This document shows, one piece after another, positions 26,801 through 36,780 of a stretch of 64,000 bases of DNA (positions are counted from its first letter, which is position 1; the number at the start of each line of letters is the position of its first letter). The notes beneath the pieces are model-generated. The model did no database searches, had not been told where the DNA came from, and worked only from the letters and a program-made list of their open reading frames with translations. Location of the stretch: assembly GCA_013365365.1 (NCBI GenBank), contig JABVXU010000214.1, forward strand, positions 26,593 through 90,592, in the 5' to 3' direction. The DNA comes from Cruorifilaria tuberocauda (Eukaryota > Nematoda > Chromadorea > Rhabditida > Onchocercidae). The position numbers were made by a program, and so were the translations under genes.

Positions 26801-28708
26801 AAAATTAATTATTCGCCTAACACATTTCGTAATTCACTCTTTTTTCATGATAAAAGTAGTTTATTTTTTAACTTAAATAACGATTTTATTAGCGGAAAAC
26901 AGCAGCACAGAAGAAAATTGGACGAAACGATGAGATCGCATTTAAAAAATAGAAAAAAAGCTGATATAATGTTTTCGGAAAAGAAATTATTTATTGTATT
27001 ATGATTATTAATTTATAAGATTGTGATAATACAGTTACTTATTTAAATATCTAACTTTTTTCATCTTTAAATAGGTTTATGTTTAATCTAAATTTTACGA
27101 ATTACTTAGTATTTTGTTAATAGCATTTTATATAATCTTTTGAGAACATTACCCATTTATTAAACAAGCACTTTTTAATAATTCTAAATTTTTACAGATT
27201 CTTTGCAAATTTAAATGCTATGAATAATCTGTTAATTCTTGCATTAATTTTGGTTAATTTCATTATAATATTTAAGAATTGAATCTTGTTGGAATATACG
27301 ATGAATATGCTGTAAAATAAGTAATTAACGAGGATATCGCACTAAAACTTCATTAAATCAGTCCTTTCATCATTTGTTTTAATTAAATGTATAATTAAAA
27401 ATTAATTAAATCAGAAGAAGCCGTAATTTATTAACTGACATTTATCACTACTGGACTGTGATAATATAAAGAGTAAAGACAAATGCTACCGTTGATATTT
27501 ATTATCGTAACAAAAAAATTCATTTTGTTAATTCTATCATTGGCAGTGGTAATTATTGTAAATCGCTCTCCATGATAAAAATTCTCATAAATCTATCAAC
27601 TCTGATTTTTGTTGATTAATTGAAATAGTTTTTCCTTTTAAACAGAAAAACTGTGAGAAATTTAATTGAAATGAAGAAATTTGGTTAAACGAAATAGTGA
27701 CTGTTAAAGCATGAAACTGGAATGAAATTATTAATAGGAAATTGTAAATATAATTGGAATTGGAAAAGAAACTGCGAATAAAACTTCAACATGAAAGCAA
27801 ACGTGCGGAAGAATTTAAATAGGATATGAAGCGAAAATCGAGAAATTGAATGATTCCCTTTTCCTCTTCATTTCTTTTTTTTGATTTTATAATTTGAAAT
27901 TCAAAAAAATGATGAAAAAGAAATAGATCAACTAAAATATAGCATTTATAATTGCAAAATTCCTTGAAAACTTCAATTTCGCGCTTGAGAAGACATTTTT
28001 CGAAATTTTAATTTCATTTGATCTTTCAAATGCAAGATAAAGACTGTTTAGCTTAATTATCTAAATTGAAAATTAATTCGGACTATAAATAAACTTATCC
28101 TTTTTAATCTGATCATATTTTCTTTGTATACGTGCTCTATGGAATCTGAGTTCTTTTAGACACATGAAAATTTTTGAAATAATTCTTTGATACAAAATTT
28201 AAGATATAAAATCTGAAGAATGGAAAACTATTTTGAATCTCTTCTGCATGACGAAATGAGAGATCATATGGCAAATTTCAATCCTCAAATAAAACGAAAA
28301 CTTTGATGATTATTTTGCATATTTAGGATTCTTGAAATTAAGTTTAAAAATTAAGATGAATTTCTTTTTTTTAGACTGAAATTACTTAAAAACTATTTCC
28401 AGCTGCGATTTTTGCAGCAATCGAAAAATTGAGCCACTTTTCATGATTTTTTTTCGATTTCTTATTCAGTCATAAATTATTTATTGATATTATAGAAATT
28501 ATGTTACTTCACTTCTACATTCGTGGTTATTTCAATTACTAACATGTAAATGAGTAATTCTTTTTAATTTCCATTGAATTCAACATTGCCAATGCTATAT
28601 CTTCATTGATAACAATTAATTATATCATTGCTGGTAAAAATACGTACTTATCATTCAGCAATCAGCCAAAGAGATTGTCTAAAATTAATTATCATTTAAT
28701 TCATTTCC
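23834..28708. other. Intergenic between coiled-coil gene and small secreted gene
   Basis: About 4.9 kb of AT-rich DNA separating divergent genes. No exon with credible splice sites was found on either strand, and ORFs such as 24435-24635 look like chance. Palindromic CGTACGTACG near 25080 is the only GC-rich word that stands out. Confidence 0.5.
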
Positions 28709-28716
28709 ATTTTCAG
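28709..28716 (+). promoter_or_regulatory. Candidate trans-splice acceptor
   Basis: ATTTTCAG ends six bases before the ATG at 28723, the usual spacing of a nematode spliced-leader acceptor. No upstream exon with a donor was needed to complete the reading frame. Confidence 0.5.
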
Positions 28717-28722
28717 TTGCAA

Positions 28723-29945
28723 ATGACAATGAAGGGAATTACTATTCTTGTTGCACTGACAATAATTGATGCTTGCTATCCGTTTTATGTGGTCGCAAGA
28801 CCGGGCGAACTATTCAGACTCAGAAATGATATGGTCCGTTTTTAAAAATAATTTAGAAAACTGATAGGTACTAGAAATTTCTGTAATAATGTGAATTATC
28901 AAAATGGATTTTATGTCGTGATTTTCGATATAAAAATTTTGCCATATGATTTACAGTTATGCATAAATGATCAGAGCTAATTACTGATAACTTAACTTGT
29001 ATTTCTCATCATTGATAATATAGAACAATTTTTCAATGTGTGAAATTATTATTTTTTGCGCTTATTGTTGATTGGTACGGTACAGTGAAGAAGTACTGAA
29101 AGATTTATTCATAAAGGAGAAGATTTGCGATCACGAAATAGAAATATTTCTGGTTGTTGATAAGATTGAAATTGCGAGAGAGTCAGGTGTGGAAGCAATG
29201 AGATGGACTCTTCAGTAGATCGGTTTTTATGCAATCAATAATTATATATATCTCATTAAGCGGTATTTGAGCGAAAACCATACAGATTTACAAAAGATAA
29301 TTTAATGGTTAAACAACATCAGACGAATTTTGAATCAAGCTGATTTTAGTCCGTCACTTAAGTACATAGGTACGATTGAAAAGTATATAATTAATTTTCA
29401 ATATCCTCTTATAATCCGGAAAAAGTAAAGTAGAAGATTTCATCAAAACTGAGTTTTACTTATGGCTTTCAAACATTATTTTATAATAAAGAGTCTAAAA
29501 TTGTTCATTGTACTTTAAGTTATTCTCGAAACTTATTTCTGCTATTAATCAACAATTAATCTTCACTAAATAAGCATACCATCTTTCATCGTCTTTTCTA
29601 GGTAAATTAATGTAGAGTAAAGAGTAAACTGATTGAACACAATAAGCAGTATATGGAATCTGAAAGGGAAAACGGCAAACAGACAATACTTCAACAGTTT
29701 TATTATTTCCTCTCACTGAATAGTAAATCCAAAATATTATTAATTTAACTATTCATTATTAAAAAATGTTTACTTATTTCGGTAATTGGCAAGACTGATT
29801 TGTAACATTTCAGAATTATGGCTCACATCGTTATCAGTATCGATATAAGAAAGATTTTCCATATAATCCGTCTTACAACAATTATTATAATCGTGGTTAC
29901 GGACATTTACAATATTCACAACCGTTTGTCTTTCTCAATCTTTAA
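28723..29945 (+). CDS. Small secreted Tyr-rich protein, two exons
   Basis: Exon 1 (28723-28833) encodes MTMKGITILVALTII..., a clear signal peptide, then ARPGELFRLRNDM. Exon 2 (29814-29945) opens after TAACATTTCAG in phase 0 and encodes a 43-residue tail rich in Tyr, Asn and Arg (YRYKK, NPSYNNYYNRGYG) ending in QPFVFLNL and a stop; total 80 aa. The chain has few cysteines and one dibasic KK, so it could be a secreted structural or antimicrobial-like peptide, or a peptide precursor. Exon 1 has a weak donor (ATG|GTCCGT). A different last exon at 30263-30368 can be reached from a donor inside exon 2, giving another C-terminus (see next entry). The family is not recognised. Confidence 0.55.
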
Positions 29946-30262
29946 TTACAGATATTAATTTTCCCAGTAACTTTCAAAAAACATTCTTTGCATGAAAAAT
30001 CTTATCGAAAAGAAAGGAATTTTTGTTTTTAGACAATAACAGCTTTACTTGTTGTAAAAACTGTTATCATCTTATCAGTCGTTTATTAATTTGTAAAATT
30101 TTAATCAGTGCTGCATAATGTGATAATAAATGCTAATTTTCGAAAATTTTTTAATGACAACATAAGTTCATAAAAAATGTTTAATGAAGACTTTTTTCTT
30201 CGAACAATTTTGCTATTAAAGAATTTTGTGCCAGTTTGAAATGATTTCGACCATAATTTCAG

Positions 30263-30368
30263 TACTATGACGCATTATTCAATGGAAGATAGAAATAGAT
30301 TTGGAATGGAAGTTCCCAGTCCTGAAATTCATCCAATAGATATTATACGAGGAATTTTTTCTATTTAA
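30263..30368 (+). CDS. Alternative last exon of the small secreted gene
   Basis: ATAATTTCAG precedes an open frame in phase 2 that encodes MTHYSMEDRNRFGMEVPSPE... and ends in RGIFSI and TAA at 30366-30368. It joins in phase to a donor inside exon 2 of the upstream gene (TAT CA|GTATCG after 29836), giving a 79-residue product that shares only the first 44 residues with the other form. An AATAAA 71 bases after the stop supports this as a transcript end. Confidence 0.4.
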
Positions 30369-32422
30369 AATTTGTGGATGTGAAAAGAAATTTGCATATA
30401 CTTCATTTTTCTCACTCTAATTCCCGATTAAATAATTTAATAAATAATGTTTACTTGTGTTTGTTAAGACAAGCACCACATTTATCATACTTCATTAGAA
30501 AATGATAATCAATGGATTAATCAAGTAACTACAAAATATTTAAATCAATCTTCATTATATCAATTAATGCTCTGTTAATAAAGAATAGAATTTATTTTAA
30601 TTGAATTGGAAAATCATATTCGGTCAAAATTCCACAGAAAAAACAAATGAATGAATCTCTTCGGTTTTCTTTATCCTTTTTTGTGCAAAAATTCGCATAG
30701 AATCTTTAAATTTCAATTTCAGCTATTATTATCAAAATTACTCAAGATGAAATATGATGAAAATATCTGAAAATACAGATTTATATTTCCGCCATTGTTA
30801 TTTTTCCAGATTCTATTAATCGTTAGTCAATAATCCGGTTACTCCAAATTCATGGTTCGGTCAATTGAAATTCATAAATTGATTAATTCAAACTAGAAAT
30901 GATCAGTTCGAAAACGTAATTCATCCAAATGAAATTTATAATTTTCAGGAAGACCCAATTCATAATAGTTCAATTATCTCAGATTTGTAATTTGGTTATT
31001 TGAAATTTCCGATTTAGTTCAAATTAGCTCTTAGTTTACACTAAATATTATAACATGCACGGAAAAAAACATATTGCTTGAAAGATTCGGTTGAAAAGCT
31101 TCGTGACAGCTTAGCCAATTCCATCAAAAGCATGACATTCAAATCATCAATGAGACAAAAAGCAATTAAATTTAATTATTTTGAATTTCACTGTCCATTC
31201 TCTCTTCATTTTAATTATTAGAATACATGTTTGTACTATTTCAATCTTTTACAGTACTGATCCTTTCAATCATTTACAAAAACCGTGGAGAATAATTCGA
31301 TGGATAATACTTTCAATTGTAAATGATATTCTAAATTTAATTAATCTAAATTCAATTTTATTTCCTTCATAAAAGTGAATATTTTCATTTAATTATTTAC
31401 CATTCTCTCTTCCTTTCAATTTTCAATTAATTTGTTATTTAACATTTTATTGGGCATGCTTTTTATGAATTCATTCATCTTCAAGGCTTTTTAAAAGCTT
31501 CGTCCAAAGCTCTTGAAATGCTTCATGCAAAGCTTTTGAAATCCTTGAAAAGAGCTTAATTATTTGTAATTGTTATGTCAGTGTTTTTCCTTTTCTACGA
31601 TTTCAATTCAAGTATTCAATTGAAATTAACAAATAGACTGAGTTAGCATGTCTATAATTTTGGTCAAGCATATCAACAGTATTATGCATATACCGATAAA
31701 CTATGCTGTTTAAACATTCGACTTTGTTTCTTAAATTTAAAATTGATAACCCTCTTACCCCAATTATTTCTTACAATATGCTTTAGCATGATTAGCGATC
31801 AAAACATTGAACTGTAAATCATTCGTTCAAATATATTACATGTCTTTTCTTAATAATTAATATTCATTAACCAATCTGTTTCGTAAATCATAAAAATACT
31901 TATATCTTTTATTACTACCACCACTACCATTCTTATCAGTATTATTATCATTATTATTAATTTTACCACTAATATTACCACATTGCAATGAAAAAATTCT
32001 TTTATAGATAACAATTTAGCACAAAAATGCCGAATATTCCGCTCAATGAACACTAATAACGAACAAATAATTATTCATTTTTCTAAATAAAGTGGAAAAA
32101 GCTGATATTTTTAATTTTTCTTAACTTCTTTAATTTTCAGATTTCATTTCAAAACAAATTTCTCTAATTTGAAAAGGATTATAAATCGAAACGGATTTTA
32201 GTGGTTGCATCCCACTTCTATTAGAGACGGGAAGTGCTAAGTTTCAAATGTATAAATTTCCGGAAACGCCAATTCATGCGTTCTAATTCCTTTTATAGCA
32301 GTATGTTAGCTTAAAGCTTTAAACAATCCCTAAAAAAAGAGTCGCAGCATTCTTTTGGGTATTTGGCGATTCCGTTTTTTTCTTATTTCTTACCATTTTA
32401 TTTGCAATAAATAAAATTTTAG
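30369..32422. other. Intergenic
   Basis: AT-rich with no supported gene. An AATAAA at 30439-30444 probably serves the exon ending at 30368. The segment 30830-31020 is full of decayed repeats of words like AATTCAT and GGTTCAAT. At 31497-31550 a roughly 25-bp unit, CA(A)AGCTYTTGAAAT, occurs about twice in tandem. A trinucleotide-rich tract lies at 31905-31980. Confidence 0.5.
30439..30444 (+). terminator. AATAAA polyadenylation signal
   Basis: This AATAAA lies 71 bases after the stop at 30368 and is the nearest signal for the alternative last exon of the small secreted gene. Confidence 0.4.
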
Positions 32423-32566
32423 CTAAGCGAAATGAGATAAGGACAGATTGTGGAAAATCATCCGGGAATAGACGAGAACAAGCGGACGACGACGATAATT
32501 TCATTTTCATTTCACTCAAATCATCAAAACCTGTTGCTTCTGAATCCCAACATTACTAATGCTACA

Positions 32567-32651
32567 ATGGATCGTTATCCAATTCTCTGGTATCATGTCA
32601 TTTCTATAATTATTATTGCTACCATAGCTAATACCACTGGCAATACATATG
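32567..32651 (+). CDS. Signal-peptide exon, perhaps of the YSW peptide gene
   Basis: Met at 32567 opens MDRYPILWYHVISIIIIATI, a convincing signal peptide, and the frame reaches a donor (TATG|GTAATT) at 32651 in phase 1. A tiny exon 32756-32788 (TTTAG acceptor, GTGATG donor, phase 1 in and out) could follow. Position and strand suit the first exon of the peptide precursor starting at 33199. However, that exon needs phase 2, and no connecting exon was found, so the link is unproven. The frame also extends upstream to a Met at 32450. Confidence 0.4.
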
Positions 32652-33198
32652 GTAATTTTTATCCAGTTTTTCCTTAACTTTATCATATCAGCATTATTCA
32701 CACAATCGTTACTGTTGTCATAGCTAATCAAACTAAAACATTCATGATATTTTAGGGTCATATATATGTAACTCTAATTTTTTCGGAGGTGATGAGAGAA
32801 TAAAAACAATTTATTTACTTAAAATTTGGAAAATGAAATTATCTGAATTGCTGAATAAAAGCAAATGTAAAAAGCACGGATAACAGAATGATCCAGAGAA
32901 GAAGCATAATGAGAATTTGGATAAAACAGAATAAATTAACGCATGTTATTAGCTAACTAAGATTATATTATCATTCTAATTGTTAAATTATGGAGATGCT
33001 AATTAGTGATTTTTAGAATAGAATCGGCCTAAATTTGAGGACTATAATTTATAAATTTTGACAATTACTATTTTGATGTCCGAATATTCCTCATATCAAA
33101 AAAGCAATAATAATCGAAATATGATAGTGATATATCCTATAAAGTAACATGCTGAATCAAGGTTGATAATAGCAATGTCAATAACAAACTTGCAACAG

Positions 33199-34961
33199 CT
33201 TTCCATGCTCATTAATATTTTTTTCAAAAAAACGAAATAACTACTTTGCAACACTGAACGAGCCGAGTAATGATGATAATGTGCTGGAAGATTATCTCGA
33301 TATCGATAAACGTACCAAAAGTTCCTATTCATGGATGAATAACGAAGTTAGTTATTGCGTATTGTGAAGCAAGAAATTAGCATTAGTTTGAAAATTTATT
33401 AAATAATTCAAACTAATTAGAAATTATCAGAAAAGAAAATGAAAAGAGTTGATATGATAAACTGTTAATGGATTAAGTAATGATTTGTCTCTCTGATATA
33501 AAGGTAACTCAACTCATTCATTAAATTCCTAGAATCTATTCTCCCTCACTCTTCTATTTAATTATCAATCTCACTAATTAAGAAAAAAGTGTTACGAATT
33601 AAAATTGCAAGCGCGAAGAAAGTTATGGGCGACCTGATTGAACAGAAAAATGTGATATAATATCTGCTCTCCATTGCTGTCCGTGAATGCTTCGCGGAGA
33701 CATTCATTTGAATTCAAAGCATTCGAATGATTCAGATGGATAGCTGTGGAATCTGATGAACGATGTGAAGAGAACAAACGGGACGTTCATACACATACCT
33801 GTTAATCCGTATATCACTTCCGGTGGGAGCTATTTAGACGATGAGAACCTTTCTATATGTGATCACATGAGGATCATTAGAGAAAATATACACGTGACAG
33901 TAAAGAACGTTTACGTGACAGTGACAATCTGAAGATCATTTAGAGAAAGACGATAATACCGAATAGACAGTATTTGGCGTATGTATGAAGAGAGAGGGAG
34001 AGAGAGAGAAGGAAAGAAAAAGACGGAAAAAGGGAGGATTGTTTGATCAAACCTTCGTTACATCTGCTTTCATGAAAGAAAAACAAAGGATAATGATGGG
34101 AAGTGTTGATAAGCGATAACGAAAGATAAGAAATGTAAGGATATCATGAGAAAATTTCTCCAGCTTACTTTTTCGTATGAAAAAGTACATTAGTTACTTC
34201 AGATTAGTTGGACTTAATAGTATCATAATGAAATCAATTCTAATCAATACACTATCATTTCTTTTTGTTTGTTTTTGCTTCATATTTCTTCCCGCTCTAT
34301 GTATTCCACCCGAGATCCTATTTCTCTATCCATTCAATTAAAAATAGTTTTATCTATTTTAATTCTAATTTTTTCATTAATTAATATTAATTATCTGTCA
34401 CACTTTTTTATTTCTATTAATTTTTATTTATCACACTAATAATTTGTCGAAGTGGAAAAACAGGTGAAAATAACTGGAAGAGAATAATGAAATGATAGCA
34501 TAAACTGCTTTGAAATTTCCAATAATGGAAATTTCAACTTGACATTTCTAATGAAATTTGAGTAATTTTTAATAACAAAACAAGAGAATTCTGGAAAATT
34601 CGTACAATATAATAGCAAAACAAACGATAGTTTTCAAACATAAATTTATATTATTTAGCCCAATGTCGAATAATCGTAAGAAGAAATTGCGAAATGGAAT
34701 CATGATAAGAAATTACGAGTCTATTAATTTGTTCTTCTCACTTTTCCCATTGGTTTACTCATTTATTTTCCGCTAGATTTATCCTTAATTAATAAATTTT
34801 AATGAATTATCAATTTTCAGGCTTCCAGATCATCACCACGTGATTTTCTGAACAATAAGCCTCCACTGAATCCATATTCTTGGCAATATATGATGAAAAG
34901 AAAAAGCCAAACGATTATACCAAGAAATCCTTATTCCTGGATGAATTACCCTAATAATTGA
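33199..34961 (+). CDS. Candidate neuropeptide precursor with YSW motifs, last two exons
   Basis: Exon A (33199-33346; acceptor GCAACAG, donor GAA|GTTAGT) encodes a polar acidic spacer with KKR and then DIDKR, followed by TKSSYSWMNNE. Exon B (34821-34961) follows a TTTTCAG in phase 0 and encodes ASRSSPRDFLNNKPPL, NPYSWQYMMKR, KSQTIIPR, NPYSWMNYPNN and a stop. The motif [NS][PS]YSW[MQ] thus occurs three times, beside basic processing sites (KR, KR, R), the layout of a nematode neuropeptide-like protein precursor handled in the secretory pathway. The N-terminal part with the signal peptide is not joined; the exon at 32567 is the best candidate. Possible in-phase cassette exons lie between them, at 33583-33651 and 33744-33800 (the latter with DVKR-TNGTF). 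An AATAAA lies at 35155. No known family is recognised. Confidence 0.55.
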
Positions 34962-35955
34962 CGGTAATCATATGCATAATACGCACACACACACGTTAAA
35001 CGTATATTACTCTCATACAGTATTATAAAATTATACTTCTAATGTAACATCAATTTTGAATATATATTTTTTCAATTTGCACTTACCATTCTATTCATAG
35101 CCATCAGACTGCCTAATATTGTTTACCTTTCCGTATTAAAAAAATCGATCAACGAATAAAAATATAACAAATGCGCTTCCAATGTGACGAATGCGCTAAC
35201 AGTAAATCAATATGCTACAAGTAGTATCAACAAGCCAGTGATATATTATTTCTGTACAATAAAATTTAGTATCTTTATTAGATTTATTTTTGCTTACTTG
35301 GATTTGGTGTTTAACATATTGCAACTTAAACATACATACAGTAAACATACAGTATTCTGTATTCTCAGTGGCAGAACACTGTTAATGATCTGTCTTCAAC
35401 ACTGTAGTAATGATTCAATAAATAATACGATCATCCAAATGGGATATGAAATCGAAACTGTCTAAAATTTGCATCTCAAAAAAAAGAAAAAATGAAATTT
35501 CATTAAACTATTACTTCACCGAAGTTTTACTAATTTATGAATGCTCAATTCCATATTTAAATATAAAACTTAAATCAAATATATTGAGGCACTTATATTA
35601 TTTTTGACAATGATACAGTGGATTACTTTGTCTGATAACAGTTACTGTAAGGAGTTGCAGATGATATACTGTTATCAGTACCTCTGATTACCGCAATTTT
35701 TCGATAAATTTTAATTACCATAACAGAAAACCCATCTTTACTGTTACATTGCTTGAAGAATTGTTTATTCAGTCAGAATTTAAGAACTATAACCTTGTTC
35801 CGAATGAGAAGTTGCTTAAAGATATCGACCTGTTAACATCTCTTGTTGCTTCGTTTGTTATGATGGTTATCAATTAACGGAACCAACTTAATTATTACTA
35901 CTAGTAGTTATTAATAATTTATAATTACTGCAAATTAACATAAAATAGACAGAAT

Positions 35956-36080
35956 GAATGACGGTCACGTAGATATAAAGGAGATAGAATGACAGTCAGG
36001 TAGATATGCAAGAGAGTGAGTGATATTCCTGTAGATACGCAAGAAACGGCGTGATTGACAGTTACGTAGACGTAGAGATA
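35956..36080. repeat. Four-copy 31-bp minisatellite
   Basis: Units start at 35956, 35987, 36018 and 36049. Each has the form GARTGA..GTC..GTAGAYAY..A.GAGA, with GTAGA at the same offset in all four. The last unit carries one extra base. Copies differ at about a third of positions, so the array is old. Confidence 0.75.
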
Positions 36081-36223
36081 GAAATAGTCGAATGCTTCAG
36101 CAACGATCACGTCATTTAGGAAAAGCCTAAACGGAAGAGTAAAAGTTACGGATTATAATGATATTCCTAACATTAGCTAATTAATTGATGTTATAATTAT
36201 AACTTTCCATAAATATGACGGGT

Positions 36224-36299
36224 GCGCTTTTAGTGTAGTGGTCTGTATCCTTCGAAACATGTGCCAAGAACGTTCGTTGGTTCAATTCCCCCTGAAGTC
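36224..36299 (+). pseudogene. Decayed tRNA gene or tRNA-derived element
   Basis: A good A box (TAGTGTAGTGG at 36231) and a perfect B box (GGTTCAATTCC at 36279-36289) lie at normal tRNA spacing, about 50 bases from position 8 to the T loop. The D-arm (GTGT-AGTGGTCT-GTAT) resembles that of tRNA-Asp. The acceptor stem (GCGCTTT against TGAAGTC), the anticodon stem and half of the T stem do not pair, so no cloverleaf forms and no anticodon can be read. It is either a tRNA pseudogene or the head of a tRNA-derived SINE. The pol III promoter boxes may still work. Confidence 0.65.
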
Positions 36300-36780
36300 A
36301 ACGATGATGTGGAAATTATTCCTCGGCTAAGAAGTGTTCCTTTGCTGAACATTTGGTGCAGCTCTTCGATTAGTCTTTCTGAGTTGAATTGATTGTCCCA
36401 AAGTCTTTCATGGAGAAAAATTGCCGTTGAAGATGAATTTGATATTTCATCTCGATAACTCTTTCATCTCTAGCAAGCAAATGTGATTGTTAAGTGATAC
36501 ATTCAAACAATTTCAGTGCTTTATGCTATCAGCAACGTGTAAGTTAGAAGGATAAACTGTGTCCTTTGTGAATTAATCTTTCATTATTTACTAATTTCAT
36601 TAAGTGTCTAATAGGAAATTAATTTGAAGTCAATTCTAACATTTCGAGAATTTCACTTCAATTCTCTTCTAACGCTTCCATTTCAGGAAACAAAGACAGA
36701 TAGATAAATATTGTGGGAAATAAAACACGTTTTTACGTAGATAATAAAGTGATATTGAAACGATTGTTTCATGAATTGAA

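Larger units (their letters stand above)
34962..36780. other. Intergenic with minisatellite and tRNA relic
   Basis: Between the peptide gene and the 3' end of the protease gene. It holds a 31-bp minisatellite and a tRNA-like sequence (listed separately). A short CA run lies at 34981-34995. ORFs at 35184 and 35925 have no coding support; the second is an artefact of the minisatellite. Confidence 0.6.

Noticed and set aside
33592..33777. Minus-strand ORF starting MFSSHRSSDSTAIH
   Set aside because: No good donor or joinable exon was found on the minus strand, and plus-strand neighbours suggest a plus-strand gene here. It remains possible but unsupported.
35925..36110. Minus-strand ORF of 61 codons
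   Set aside because: It is a by-product of the 31-bp minisatellite.
36224..36299. A functional tRNA gene
   Set aside because: The acceptor and anticodon stems do not pair and no anticodon loop can be assigned.
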